This document shows positions 51,466 through 63,392 of a stretch of 64,000 nucleotides of DNA, piece after piece. Position 1 is the stretch's first letter. Every line of letters begins with the position of its first letter. Source of the stretch: Salisapilia sapeloensis (taxonomy: Eukaryota > Oomycota > Peronosporomycetes > Peronosporales > Salisapiliaceae); assembly GCA_023334545.1 (NCBI GenBank), contig JAADVB010000048.1, positions 29,397 to 93,396 of the forward strand. The letters run 5' to 3'. The notes under the pieces were generated by a model. It did not search any database and had not been told where the DNA came from. It saw nothing but the letters and a program-made list of their open reading frames with translations. The translations under genes and the position numbers were made by a program.

Positions 51466-53602
51466 ATGGCGAATGCTACTGTGCGCACGCCTCTGCTGGA
51501 CAAGTCAGTAAAGGATGTAGAGGCTGGTGCTGGTAGTAGCATCTCCATGTGGGATCTCCGCGTCTTGCTCACACCTTGTACGTATCAATGAGTGGACATT
51601 CATGCGCATCTTTGCTAATTCACATCCAAATGACAGACTTTTGGCCGGAAACATGGGCTCTGGTATATCTTATGCATACAAAATGATAAAAGCATCTATG
51701 AACAGTGTATAGTAGCGAATTCGCGTCTTTGTGTCCTTCAGCTGCATGGCCCTTTCCAGGGGAGCTCGAATCGTCGCACCTTTATACCTCAAAGAAGCCA
51801 CGAACGCACTCTCGACAAGTCAGCTCACAGTGCTGCCCATATTTTCCATCGCCATGTACTGCTGTAGGTACATTCTGTATTTAATTGACGACTACGATTC
51901 TAAACCCCTTGGCTAGTGGCCATGTTTGCATTCTCGTTTGCAAAGCAGTGCCAGCAATATTTGTACATGGTTGTCAAGCAACATGCATATCAAAATGTTG
52001 CGTCCAAGGTGCGTGTTTCTCCTGCAAAAGGATCCAGGTACACGACTTACAGTTGTATGTAGGTGTTTGAGCATCTCCACAATCTATCGATCAATTACCA
52101 CTTGAGCAAGAAAACAGGCAAAGTCATGCGGTGTCTAGACCGTGGATCGGCCAGTACGGACAACATCGTCAACGTCCTTTGTTTCCGACTGCTCCCGACA
52201 ATTGTCGAGCTCATCGTTGTTTCCATCGTGTTCATCTTTTCGTTTGAAGAAGAGCTTCTAAGTATCGTTTGCTTAACAGGCGTGTCGCTCTATGTCGTGA
52301 CGACAGCACTAGGAACACGTATCCGTCTACGCTACAAGAAGCAGTCGAATGATCATGACAACAAAGCGAGCGAAAGAGCAGTGGATTCTCTAACAAACTT
52401 TGAAACAGTCAAGTACTTTTGTACGGAAGAGTATGAGCTCAATCGATACATGCGTAGCATCAATCTTTTTCAATCCAGTCAACTCGCTACTCGAGCCATG
52501 GTGAACGTCATCGTCACGACGCAACAGTTCATTCAACAATCCTGTCTTGCACTCTCTCTCCTCATCTGTGCACGTAATGTCTTTAATGGAGCGATGACGC
52601 CAGGTGACTTTGTTGCCGTCTCCGCCTACATTGCCAACATCTTCAAACCACTCGACTCTCTCGGGGCAATCTACAACACGATCGTGCAATCGTTTGTGGA
52701 TATGGAAAGTCTAGTGGAGTTACTACAGGTTCAACCGGAAATCACGGATGCTCCGAATGCCAAGGATTTGTCCGTGAACTCCAAAGCCAGTTCGATTGAG
52801 TTTGATCAAGTGAGTTTCCATTATCCTTCTCAGAATCCTTCCAGCGGATTGAAGAAGGTTTCCTTTACGGTACCTACGGGACACACGGTCGCAATCGTCG
52901 GTCCAACTGGATCAGGCAAAACGACTACAAGTCGACTATTGTTCCGTTTCTATGATGTATTGCAAGGTCGTATACTGATCAACGGACAGAACATTCTAAA
53001 TGTCAAGCAAAAGTCTTTGCGCAAGAACATTGCTGTTGTGCCTCAAGACACAGTCATGTTCAACGATTCGATCCGGTATAATTTAACGTATGGGCGTCCG
53101 AATTGCCCAGATGAAGAGATGGTAGCAGCAGTGAAAGCAGCTAACTTGTATGACCTCATCCAAACGCTTCCGAACGGCTTTGAAACCGAGATTGGTGAGC
53201 GAGGATTGAAACTGAGTGGAGGTGAAAAGCAGCGGATGGCAATTGCTCGATTGGTCCTAAAGAACCCAAGTATCGTGGTCTTGGACGAAGCGACAAGTTC
53301 CTTGGATACAGTGACAGAGAGGAGTATCCACCAAGCGCTTGATCAAGTGTGTGCAGGTCGGACAACACTAATCATAGCTCATCGGTTATCCACCGTTCGA
53401 CATGCGGATAAGATTTTGGTGTTAAAGAATGGGGTCATCGTGGAAAGTGGTGACCATGATACGCTGGTGAAAGAGGAAGGAGGTTTGTCCGTTGATACGA
53501 ATGGTATGTGATTGAGACTAAGGTTACCATGTGATAGAATACTGGAGCTTGTGGAGACAGCAGGCACAGACCGGTGAAGATACGCCTGAGCTGACAGCGT
53601 AA
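51466..53602 (+). CDS. ABC half-transporter, ABCB6/HMT1 type
   Basis: Six exons: join(51466..51577, 51637..51662, 51716..51863, 51917..52008, 52063..53482, 53538..53602), 620 aa; introns 53-59 nt and one 26-nt exon. One transmembrane domain is followed by one ATPase domain. The joined N-terminus reads LLTPYFWPETWALRIRV, matching the PY.WP segment of ABCB6/ABCB7, and EHLHNLSINYHLSKKTG follows. Walker A GPTGSGKTT, Q-loop VVPQDT, signature LSGGEKQR, Walker B IVVLDEAT and switch His AHRLS are intact. The family exports glutathione- or heme-linked compounds from mitochondria, vacuoles or endosomes; ABCB6/HMT1 fits slightly better than ATM1. The extra N-terminal membrane domain of ABCB6/HMT1 is absent and no clear mitochondrial presequence is seen. 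Confidence 0.9.
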
Positions 53603-55313
53603 GGGCTGGGGATGATTCGAATGTTGTAGATGCAGAGCATGTTATTACATTCCGATTGTGATGCTACAAATGAACGAGATGGTAATAGACGATCGAAAGC
53701 CTTTCTCGTTTCTAATTACGACAAGTGTACTTTATGAAAGGATGGACAGACGGATGTGACCAATGTGTTTACTTCGGACAGTCTATACTGGCTACTTGGG
53801 TACATGAGATCGTAAAATCTATGAATCGTCGCCCGCTCTCGACGTAGCCGTGACAGTATCTTTAACCATGTACCCTTTGCAGCTTTTCAAGATAGCATCT
53901 GATAAATCGTCTATTCAACGCTTTTCGATACCGCTATGCATCACCCGAGCGTTTTCTAGTAGACCATGTATTCATCAGGGCAGAATTGGGGGATAGGCAG
54001 GTGTACATTGCGTACATCCTCTATAGTTGTTTCATATCCAAAGTATCACCCACAATGCCTGCTATTGAAAATCGTCGTGGAAATAAGCGTCTAAGATTCA
54101 TCGAACGTACCTTTACTTTATATGCAAGTATAAATGCAAAAGAACGGCACCGTATCACTGGACAAAATGTAAAATCTACGACCAGGTCGACGCTTGGAAA
54201 CCTGGCCATTCGCTTAGATAATTGCACTGGCTTCTCAGGATATTTCCAAAAGCGGGTGCAGGATGACAAAAAGGGCACTATTTCCCACCTTGCCTACAAC
54301 CTACCGAAAGGCACGCCCTTCCTACGAATCATCCTAACGTGAGCTTTGTCTTCAGGCATAGTAAACGTGAAGAGCTGTATAAGATGCTTGCTTAAAAAGC
54401 CTCTGGTGAGTATGATTGTGCCAAGTCGAATGGAGTGGCGACCTGTTGAAGTTTGGTCGAAAGTGGCTTCAAATTGCGAGCAAATGATACCAAGGCGAAG
54501 ATCACAACCCATGGAGTTTAAAAGTAGAAAACATATATGAAGAGGTTGGATATTAGTCAAAGCTTCATACTTGCTCTGTCACTAACACAGCCTGTGCGCG
54601 CGATCGTCATCGCGGTTTCGGGCGCGGCCTAGTAATCGTGATGTCCCACGAATGAGTCTTGAACGATGTCCATCCTCGTCTTGCATGATAGTGATGCGAT
54701 CGAGACATGACGGTCGCATGGTTGTCGTTACCAAGAGAGGGAACAGGAAGAGATAGGTAACTAAATACAGTTCGAACCTTGTCTGAGGACTACACGTCGA
54801 TTCCTATCAACTTTCTTCTAATCGACCCAAGTTACCATTGCAAGAAACAAGTCTATCAAACAGTTTCAACATGTCTTTCGCTCTTGCATTTCGCCTTGAC
54901 GATAGATCCTAGCAGATGAGTGAGTCGAATGCGGGGATTTGCCACATCGATTTGACTACTCGTGGGACCGAAAAGATCATTAGTACCAAGCCCTCGATCT
55001 CGCTTGGTCACAACTTTTGACAGTTCGTCCCCCGTTTTGTCGAAAAGAGGCCAAAAGCCCTGTACCACAAGCGGACGACACGACGCGATACCAACGCACA
55101 TCGCCACTCGACATCCGCAGATACACACAAACGGTCGACCAGTGAAGCACTTGTACGGCTAGACGCCATTTCTCCCCTCCTATCCTCGTCGAACAAGTGA
55201 CTCGCGTCGCTACTCCTTCTCAAAGAACAATTTTCGGTACGTCCTCCGTCCATCGAATCTTATCATAAGGGTGGAAAGTACTCAGACTATATTTAGGCAG
55301 CAAAGAAAACAGA
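53603..55313. other. 1.7-kb spacer, no gene I can support
   Basis: Short open frames exist on both strands (54021-54278 and 54856-55253 on minus are the longest) but none shows a known motif or clean splice pattern. Bases 54900-55310 are GC-richer and probably contain the promoter and leader of the FYVE-GAF gene. Confidence 0.5.
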
Positions 55314-56684
55314 ATGTCTAGACGTCAGCTTAAAAACACGAGCATGGGTAGCAACGAAGTGCTGACGATCGACCAGCTTCGCCACCAGGATGACTGGGTC
55401 CTCGACACGGAGCGCTATCGATGCCACGTCTGCACGAGAAACTTCACCCGCTTCCGTCGCAAGCATCACTGCCGAAAGTGTGGAGAGGTCGTCTGCGGTA
55501 ACTGTACGCTCAAGAAGGAGGCCGAGCTCCCTGTCATCGGACGCTCCCTCGTACGTGTCTGCATGTCCTGCATCCTCTCGCACTCGAACAACCCACCGCC
55601 GCCGGCCGCCCCCGTCGCCACGGTATCCACGGACTCGCAGTCGCCAGCCCACGCCGACGAACAGGCGCCCCCGGCGCAGCATTGGGATGCCAAGAACTTC
55701 CAGTCGCCCACGGGCAACTCGGACAACGATTCCAACTATGGCAAAGACTTTGGTCAATCCGACTTTGAGTACAAGCTTGATTTCAACTGGGACCACCCAT
55801 GGCCGAAGCCGCCGGTCGTCCCGGACGAGCAGGAGCGATTGGAAGTGCTCCGGACGTTTGACATCATGGACACGCCGAATGAAGACGTGTTCGACATTAT
55901 CTGTGATCTAGCATCGAATGCGCTCAAGAGCCCCATCGCCGCCGTCTCGCTCTTGGACGAAGATCGTGAGTGGTTCAAAGCTAGCGTTGGCCTCGCACAA
56001 AATGAAGTCCCTCGCTCCGTGTCTTTCTGTGCTCATGCGATTATGAGCAAAGAGCCCATGGTCGTAATGGACACGTTGCAGGACAAGCGTTTTGCCAAGA
56101 ACCCGCTAGTCACGGGTGCTGCCAAGATCCGGTTCTACGCCGGTGCACCGATCTGTACACCGTCTGGCCACTTACTCGGCACGGTGTTCGTGTTCGACAC
56201 GCAGCCACGTACTACGTGCGACATTGCGACGCTCGAAAAGCTGAGCAACGTTGCCATGAAGAACTTGGAAGACCGTAAGAATGCCGTCAATGCGCCGGAT
56301 GAAGACGCAGGTGAAGCGCATCAGACGGAAGCTGCCAATGGGCATGCGCAGGAAGGCCAGTCGTCGTCTGCCAATGGTCTTGGCGACGGACAGAGCTCGG
56401 CAGGATGGAACATGGCTAACCATGTCGTGGACTCGAGTGTCATGCAGGCGGCGGAGACGCAGGAATTGGTCGCGGCCAACATGGGCGATGGTCAGGTGAC
56501 CGCCGGCCCCAAGATGGAGACGATGCTGATGGACTTGCTGTGTCGTACGACAGAGACGCAGCAGCAGCTGGCGACCCAGCAGGGCGCCATGTTCCAGACA
56601 CTAGGACAGCACACGGCGGACATTGACCGCCTTGCAACTGCAATTACGCGCATGGAGGCTAAGTTGGACACCATGTCCGAATAA
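55314..56684 (+). CDS. FYVE-GAF domain protein
   Basis: 456 aa, no intron. An N-terminal FYVE finger (about 30-90) has WVLD, RFRRKHHCRKCGEVVC and RVCMSC: all eight zinc ligands plus the WxxD and R(R/K)HHCR motifs needed for PI3P binding. A Pro/Ala/Ser linker is followed by a GAF domain (about 178-325): RLEVLRTFDIMDTPNEDVF, AAVSLLDEDREWFKA, FCAHAI and GAPICTPSGHLLGTVFVFD. The C-terminus is Gln/Ala-rich and ends in a probable coiled coil (HTADIDRLATAITRMEAKL). It likely sits on endosomes and senses a small ligand or forms dimers through GAF. Situated 290 bp upstream of VPS34 on the same strand. Confidence 0.92.
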   Translation: MSRRQLKNTSMGSNEVLTIDQLRHQDDWVLDTERYRCHVCTRNFTRFRRKHHCRKCGEVVCGNCTLKKEAELPVIGRSLVRVCMSCILSHSNNPPPPAAPVATVSTDSQSPAHADEQAPPAQHWDAKNFQSPTGNSDNDSNYGKDFGQSDFEYKLDFNWDHPWPKPPVVPDEQERLEVLRTFDIMDTPNEDVFDIICDLASNALKSPIAAVSLLDEDREWFKASVGLAQNEVPRSVSFCAHAIMSKEPMVVMDTLQDKRFAKNPLVTGAAKIRFYAGAPICTPSGHLLGTVFVFDTQPRTTCDIATLEKLSNVAMKNLEDRKNAVNAPDEDAGEAHQTEAANGHAQEGQSSSANGLGDGQSSAGWNMANHVVDSSVMQAAETQELVAANMGDGQVTAGPKMETMLMDLLCRTTETQQQLATQQGAMFQTLGQHTADIDRLATAITRMEAKLDTMSE

Positions 56685-56974
56685 AGAAAGAGGCTTCTCA
56701 ACCTTTGTGGCTTCGTCTCTTGGAAGAAGTGCGTCGTCTGTAGTTGTATAAAGTGTGCGGTGTGGCCTGGATAGAGGGATTCGCTTTTTTTCATTCCGTT
56801 TTTACTCTTTCTCTTTCGTTTCGAATGCAACTTGGAGATCACGTTCTTTCGTTTTGTTTGTCTTTTCTTTCGTCTTCGTCTTGATAGGTTGTGCGTCGGT
56901 TGCTTGAAGATGTAACGCATATACAGAGTAAATACGGTAGATTGTGTCATAACGTACTGAATCGCATCAGGAAG

Positions 56975-59900
56975 ATGGCGATGAATGGGCGGATGAAGGA
57001 GTATCGGTACTACTTGAGTAGTAGTGTAAATGCAAACATCCTCATACGCCTCTCCCTCGTGGAGCTATCACCGCCAGATATGGATGGCAAAGGTGCTCCA
57101 AAAACGATTGAAGAGCTTACGCAGCCGGTGCAGTCGCTACGACTTGCGGCGAACCAAACGGACCACTTGCGCAATACATCTCTGAGTGAGATCTTTGTGA
57201 CAGCACAGATCTTCTCCGATGGACTAGCTCTCCATCCGATGCTCATCAGGTACGTTATTCATTCGACATACAGATAGGAACGTATCTCATCTACTCTATC
57301 TCTAGTTCCCAAGCTCCTTATAAATGCAGTGAAACAACCATCTACTGGAAAGATGAGTGGCTAAACTTTCCTGTTCGATATCGAGATCTATCACGTCGAT
57401 CTGTCGTCGCGCTTACGATTTGGGGAGTCGGTTGGGTCCCGCTCGCAGGCACCACTCTCCCATTCTTCTCCAAGCACGGCCTCCTCCGAGACGGTTTACA
57501 GTGTCTCCGATTGTGGGATGGCGTAGAAGCCGACCCGTCTAGCACAGACTCGACGACACCGTTTGAAGTGGATGATGAATGGTCCTACGACGAGTCCTAT
57601 CGACTCGACAAACTTCGTGAAAAGTACGAACGGAAGCAGATTCCGAGGAACGAGTGGATGGATGGCGTCACCGACCGTCGTATCGGCCGTATCCGAAGGG
57701 GAAGTGAGCCTCCAGGAAAAGGCGAAGCCTACGCTCCCTTCTGTACATACCGTCAAGACCCGTTGTTATGGCTGGAGCTACCGTACTTTGGCGACACGGT
57801 CGTGTACGAAGAAGAGCCTTACTCCCAACGCACACTCTCATCCTACAATAGCGAGCCAGGTCAGAAACGGCAGACTGCGTACGGCAGCTCGTCGTCCCTT
57901 TCGACTTCGACCAACGCGATGCAGGTAGGTCACTCGGACGAGCCAACTCCATCCACGCCCACTCCCCTAGTAACTGCTCGATCGGCACCAAAGGACTCTC
58001 AAGAAAGCAGCAAGTCAAAGCCTCTTATCTGTGTGTGGGATCCAGAGCTAAACGAAGACAATCCGGCTGAACGCAAGTACCGGAAACTGGCTCGAGACAT
58101 TTTACGTGGGTCCATCGATCCGAACCTCAAGCCGAGTCGAGATGAGAAAGCAAAGATTGAGACGCTGTTGGCGACACCAACTGACATTCTCAGGAACGAA
58201 GACAAGGATCTATTGTGGAAGTTCCGATACACATTGACGGATAATAAGAAGGCTGTGATCAAATTCCTTCTCAGTGTCGATTGGAAGGAAGAACCGGAGG
58301 TGAACCAGACGACCGAGTTGTTGCAACAATGGTGTGAAATCGACATTGCAGATGCCTTGCGACTGCTCGGTCGAGAGAAAGAATTCAAGCATGAAGCTGT
58401 GCGTAACTTTGCCGTGTCCACCTTGTCGAAAGCATCGAACGACGAGCTGCTTGACTTTTTACTTCAGCTCGTGCAGGCGTTGCGGTATGAAAAGCCTGGG
58501 AGCGTGGCCTCGAACGCTAACTCGCGTCCGATGAATGGAGGTGACGAGCCGAGTGGAGATGAGCCTGTGTGGCAGGACCAACTCGGACCTCTTGCTCGTT
58601 TTTTGATCCAACGGTCCAGTACGAACTTCCAAATGGCCAACTACGTCTACTGGTATCTTAAGGTAGAATCGCAGGACTTCCAGCGAGACGAGTCGGTCTT
58701 TCGACTGGTGCTGGATCGGATGCTGGAAGAGCTTCGATCAGACGAAGAGAAGAAACCTATTTACGACATGCTCATGGCTCAACGCGAGTTCCTTGAAAGG
58801 CTGCTGGCGTTCCATAACAAGGCTAGAGAAGACAAGGGGAAGAAGGATAAGAAGGAGGAGAAGCTCAAGCAGTACTTGAAGCAGTTTCCATGGGGCAAGA
58901 ATGTTATCATCCGCCTGCCACTCGATCCGACGGTCCACCTGAGTGGCATCGTCGCGTCTTCTGCCAAAATGTTTAAGAGTGCCATGTACCCCGCTGTTAT
59001 TCAGTTCCAGACCGTCCAGCCGCCACAGGAGGCTGCACAGGATGAAGAAGCTGCTCGAGAACCGAACACGAATTCGAGTCAACATGGTAATCCTCTGTCC
59101 CAGTCGACGCTGTTTAACATGAACGAGTCAGCGCTGTTGCGAGAGTCACTGTCATCTAGGATGATCCACTATTTGAATAGAGAGAAGGAAGGACCTCCGT
59201 ACAAGGTCATGGTGAAGAATGGAGATGACCTTCGACAGGATCAATTGATCATGCAAATGTTCATTCTGATGGATCGTTTGCTTAAGAAAGTGAATTTGGA
59301 TCTACAGCTCACACCCTATCGTATCCTTGCGACTGGTACGAATGACGGTATGATGGAGTTTGTCCAGCACTCGTTCCCCATGTCGTACGTTGTGGAGAAA
59401 TTCCCACAGCCACAAGTACTCAACTTCTTACGAAAGCATAATCCAGACGCTAGTAGCCGTGATAACGTTTCCACTGAAGCTATGAACACGTACGTCAAGT
59501 CGACTGCAGGCTACTGTGTCGTGACGTACCTCTTGGGTATCGGTGACCGGCATCTTGATAACTTGATGATGAAGTCGGACGGACACTTGTTCCATATCGA
59601 CTTTGGCTTCATCTTTGGTGCAGACCCGAAGCCGTATCCGCCACCTTTCCGACTGACGAGGGAAATGGTAGAGGGTATGGGTGGCGTTGACAGTGAGCAC
59701 TATCTCAAGTTCATCACGTACTGCTGTCAGGCGTACAATTGGTTGCGTAAGAGTGCTGATTTGATCTTGAACTTGCTGAGCTTGATGGCAGATGCTGGCA
59801 TTGAAGAGCTGTCGACGGACCCGAAGACGACGTTGCAAAAGGTGCAGGAGCGATTTAGGCTGGACTTAACAGATGAGCAGGCAGAACACTTTTTCCTAAG

Positions 59901-59979
59901 TCTCATCTACGACAGTTCGACGGCCAAGGCCCCTGTGCTCATGGATATGCTGCATAAATTAGCGACGAACTTGAAGTAA
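56975..59979 (+). CDS. VPS34: Class III phosphatidylinositol 3-kinase VPS34
   Basis: CDS join(56975..57249, 57306..59979), 982 aa; intron 56 nt inside the C2 domain. Makes PI3P on endosomes and autophagosomes with VPS15 and Beclin/ATG6. C2 domain about 10-185 (NANILIRLSLVEL, YWKDEWLNFPVRY, VALTIWGVG), a helical PIK domain about 265-500, and the kinase at the end: NGDDLRQDQLIMQM, catalytic loop GDRHLDNL with Asp839 and Asn844, DFG at 857, and activation loop ending PYPPPFRLTREM. Human VPS34 is 887 aa; the extra length is mostly a Ser/Thr/Pro-rich linker after C2 (about 190-285) and an acidic insert before the kinase. Start at ATG 56975, where homology begins. Confidence 0.96.
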
Positions 59980-60078
59980 GTACCGACTGGGAGATCATGT
60001 AGTTTGCGCGTGAATACATGTTCGTTTTACGGTAGAGTCGAGATTGTTTATATTCTTCTTTCTTGCTGCATCGTACGA

Positions 60079-60891
60079 CTACGACCGAAACGCCTTTTGA
60101 TTGCTCAAGATAGCAGTGTTCGCCTCACGAAAGTCCTCGTACACTTGGAAACTTTCAGTAGATGATGAATAGGGGCTGTGACTATAGTACTCTTGCGCTC
60201 GATGATCGATGATCTGGTTCAGTCTTAGCGGCCGTCGTAGACCTTTTGAGGGACCTACTTGATCGCACAAAGGACTCTTTCCTGGTGATTGCATGGGTTT
60301 AAAAGAAGATCTAGACTTGAACTTTCCAGTACTTGAAGACAGTTTTTTCGACTTTGGTCTTGCCGACGGCGGCGAAATCTGAGGAAACGCTGAAGAGCTA
60401 GATACTGGCAAGGTGGAACCTTTTGGAAATCGATTCTGAAGCATATTTTGGACATTGATGGCAGCACATATATGCTCCAATTCCTTTTTGTAGCTTGGAG
60501 CGTGAAGTTTTTCAATAGCTTCTGGTACATTGCCCAAATTCTCTACCAAGGCACAATATGCAATCGACTCCGAGATAAACGGCACTCCTGCTCTGATGCG
60601 AGCTATACAGCGGTACAACGTAGATCTAGACTCGAACAGATCACAACCGATATCGAGCATTTGCTGCCAGTGACTAACTGTAGAAAGCTCATCTGTCATA
60701 TAGCCGATACGATGGTATTTCTCCATCATCTTAGCTTGATGTATTTGTACACTGTCATCAATTTCACGACAGCCTTCGTTTTGGGAACTTGCATGTCGAC
60801 TTACAGAGCGAGTTCGTGTACTCGTCGATGATGGATATGTGCATTTCCGAAGGCGAAGTTGCAATTGCCTCAGCTTATCCAAAGCTTCCAT
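60079..60891 (-). CDS. protein of unknown function
   Basis: 270 aa from ATG 60891. I do not recognise it. The N-terminus is a Leu/Arg-rich helix (ALDKLRQLQLRLRKC). A central region is probably folded (TVSHWQQMLDIGCDLFESRS, then FISESIAYCALVENLGN and KKELEHICAAINVQNML). The C-terminal third is Ser/Pro/Lys-rich with basic clusters, and includes SFQVYEDFREANTAIL near the end. No membrane segment. Possibly a nuclear or cytoskeletal regulatory protein, but that is a guess. Its 3' end is 99 bp from the VPS34 stop. Confidence 0.65.
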   Translation of the reverse strand: MEALDKLRQLQLRLRKCTYPSSTSTRTRSVSRHASSQNEGCREIDDSVQIHQAKMMEKYHRIGYMTDELSTVSHWQQMLDIGCDLFESRSTLYRCIARIRAGVPFISESIAYCALVENLGNVPEAIEKLHAPSYKKELEHICAAINVQNMLQNRFPKGSTLPVSSSSAFPQISPPSARPKSKKLSSSTGKFKSRSSFKPMQSPGKSPLCDQVGPSKGLRRPLRLNQIIDHRAQEYYSHSPYSSSTESFQVYEDFREANTAILSNQKAFRS

Positions 60892-61256
60892 TTTTCTTAA
60901 TTCAAAGGTGCTTTGCACTCCAGTTTAGCTGTCTGGCAATACAAGTGTACTGTGTCGATGCTGGCAAAACTGCAAGTAAGATTTTCATGACTATCTATTT
61001 CGTTCCGACTTCATGTTCTGGTCTGTTCATGTCATCTGAACGGCTTCATGCTCTGATCCACCACATTCACCTCTTCTAAGACCTTGAAGGGCAAGTCATA
61101 GTACTTATTCCTTGAGGGTACAGATCAAGACAGATTGATAAAACACGTTTGAATTTCTCGTAAGTATATCACTCCGTTGAATATCCAACTTTTACAAGCA
61201 TGGATACAAATTTAGCTGCTACACTTTTAGTTTTAACCTGGAGAAGACAACAATCG
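60892..61256. other. spacer, nothing recognised
   Basis: About 365 bases between two minus-strand genes; presumably the 3' flank of the UNC93-like gene and the promoter of the next. Confidence 0.6.
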
Positions 61257-62693
61257 CTATTCCTGGATGAGAGGCTTGTATTCTTTATAATTTCTTCTTG
61301 AATACGATTGATGGCGGAAAATCGATATGAAGGCTGCAGTAACGGCTACATTGCACAATGCCCAGTTGATATAAAGCTGTAACTCAGGATGTAAACCCGA
61401 TGCACCACACCACCATGCCAATGCAGCTCCAACTGCCTGGAACCCCTTATAGGCCCCAGCAAGTACGGCACAAAAGGAAGGGTTTCGCTGTCCAATAAAG
61501 CCCATGTACCAATAGATCCAAACTTGGCAGACAGCATCTGCGCAACCGTACAGCAAAAACGCAAGGAATGGCCCGACGAACATATTAAAGTGCTCGAAGA
61601 CATCGATATTTAACCGCGTTCCGTTCGAGATGCTAAGAGCATGCACTTGAAGGAACCAAGCTAGCACCCATATTATATTAGAGAAGATGGCGACACTAGT
61701 CAAGGAGAATTTGGCGGCCATCAACTCCCCATCCTGTTGTGCATTGTGCATTGTAGTAAATGAATCGAGCCAACTCCCCATAACACTTGCAGTAACAGTT
61801 TGGGAAAACCAATAAAAGGCGCTGGCAAGTCCAGACGTGCGTGAATTGAAGACGCTCACATTGAAAAGCGAATGATATGTATAGAACCAGTTGCTATAGA
61901 AGAAGATTGGAACTAAGCAAATGAGCTCCATCGCCTCTGCGGACATCACGAATGATACGAATCGATTGCGAAGAAGAATGGCTGATTCTACGAAGGAAGG
62001 GCTTTCTGTTATGCTCGGGGTATTTCCCCTTAGACGTGTTTGGGACACCACAAACGTTCCGTCGCTTTTTAGGACACGCGTGGGTGGGGCAATTTGAAAG
62101 ATTGCTACGATCGCCCCGATGCTCATCAATATGAGGAATGCAGTATACATTCCACTGGAAGCATAGGCTTGGTTGACATTGTTTTCAAAATTCATCATAA
62201 AGCTCAGCAGCCCTCCACACATCCCACCGAGATTAAATACAATCCAGAACGTGCTTAAATATCTGCCCTGATTCGTCTCGGTTGCGTAGCTCATAATCAT
62301 CTGACCTTGGGCCGTCCAAAGAAAGCCTGCGGAAACACCGAGCACGACGCAGCCGCCATAATAAATTGGCAATTGGAAGAAGGCTGCAACGGTGAGGTTC
62401 CATAATGCTACACCGTACCATATATATCCTATGGACCCAAAGATCAGAGCGGAGCGCACGTCGGTAATGTGCGTCAGCATGCTTGCAGCAATGCCGCTTG
62501 AACTCGCCAAGAAGATGTAAATAATAGCATTCCCCCGATATGCTAGCGTTGGGTCATCCAGACCACTCGCAAACGAGCTCAGAGCATTGAACATCCCAGG
62601 ACAACAAAAACATATTACAGACACAGCCAAGATTTGCCCATATGCACCTACAAATCGGTCATGTCCATGCTCAGACTCGATCACTGCGTTCAT
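61257..62693 (-). CDS. UNC93-like major facilitator protein
   Basis: 478 aa, no intron, about 11-12 membrane segments. The UNC93 signature is clear: VSAGFLWTAQGQMIMSYATE followed by NQGRYLSTFWIVFNLGG, and CPGMFNALSSFASG in the first segment. A hydrophilic loop (about 205-240) sits between the two halves, as in MFS proteins. UNC93-type proteins act as channel partners, chaperones or transporters; in fungi and oomycetes the substrate is unknown. Start at the only ATG before segment 1; residues 1-15 are a short charged cytosolic end. Confidence 0.85.
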   Translation of the reverse strand: MNAVIESEHGHDRFVGAYGQILAVSVICFCCPGMFNALSSFASGLDDPTLAYRGNAIIYIFLASSSGIAASMLTHITDVRSALIFGSIGYIWYGVALWNLTVAAFFQLPIYYGGCVVLGVSAGFLWTAQGQMIMSYATETNQGRYLSTFWIVFNLGGMCGGLLSFMMNFENNVNQAYASSGMYTAFLILMSIGAIVAIFQIAPPTRVLKSDGTFVVSQTRLRGNTPSITESPSFVESAILLRNRFVSFVMSAEAMELICLVPIFFYSNWFYTYHSLFNVSVFNSRTSGLASAFYWFSQTVTASVMGSWLDSFTTMHNAQQDGELMAAKFSLTSVAIFSNIIWVLAWFLQVHALSISNGTRLNIDVFEHFNMFVGPFLAFLLYGCADAVCQVWIYWYMGFIGQRNPSFCAVLAGAYKGFQAVGAALAWWCGASGLHPELQLYINWALCNVAVTAAFISIFRHQSYSRRNYKEYKPLIQE

Positions 62694-63392
62694 GCTCGTA
62701 TCTGTTGTTTCAGGTTAGTGTGGTGTGGAGTAAATACATTGTATCATATCTGTGTATAACTTCACTCTGATACTCGCAGGATCTACTACGACTTCTCGCA
62801 TTACAAAGAATATTTCTGCATTTCTTGCTAACGCTGTTACTGAATGCTGAACAGAATCGTGTGCCGGTGTTTTGCCACCAGAATACAAGAAATCAACATT
62901 AGATTATTTGCCGATAACTTGCAAGCTACGTCGACATATCCAGTCGATCAGCGAAGGGTCCTAACACAGTAGTTCAATAGGCAATGTGCATCCGCCTAGA
63001 AACGCATTATACTGTATTAAGCATACTGGCACACGAATTATGTGCATTCTAGTAATGAAAATGCAGATCTAGTTTGTTTCTAATTGTGATTGCCTTCACC
63101 ATTGAATGCAATCCAAGTCCATCTCACGGTCCTAACGGAGCGTTTATGATCACCCGCAACGATGACCAAATAGAGTGCAAGGAAACAAGTTGGTTGCGTT
63201 TTTTGTCTTACAATCCAATGTTTGAGTACAGCAAATCTAGTATGTAGTATTCGAAGACGTATATTGTACATCTTGCAACATTTCGGTTTGCCTTACAAGT
63301 ATTTTTATATTAAGCAATTTCTATGTCTTGTGATCAAATTTGCTCTAAGTAGATGACAACCGCGAATCCGTGCTTTATGAACTTGTGCGACC
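62694..63392. other. AT-rich spacer, no gene seen
   Basis: About 700 bases, AT-rich, between two genes on the minus strand. Only short ORFs with no recognisable content. Confidence 0.6.

Noticed and set aside
54856-55253. two overlapping minus-strand ORFs upstream of FYVE-GAF
   Set aside because: They contain plausible-looking stretches but no known motif, and joining them needs an unsupported intron. More likely promoter and leader DNA with raised GC.
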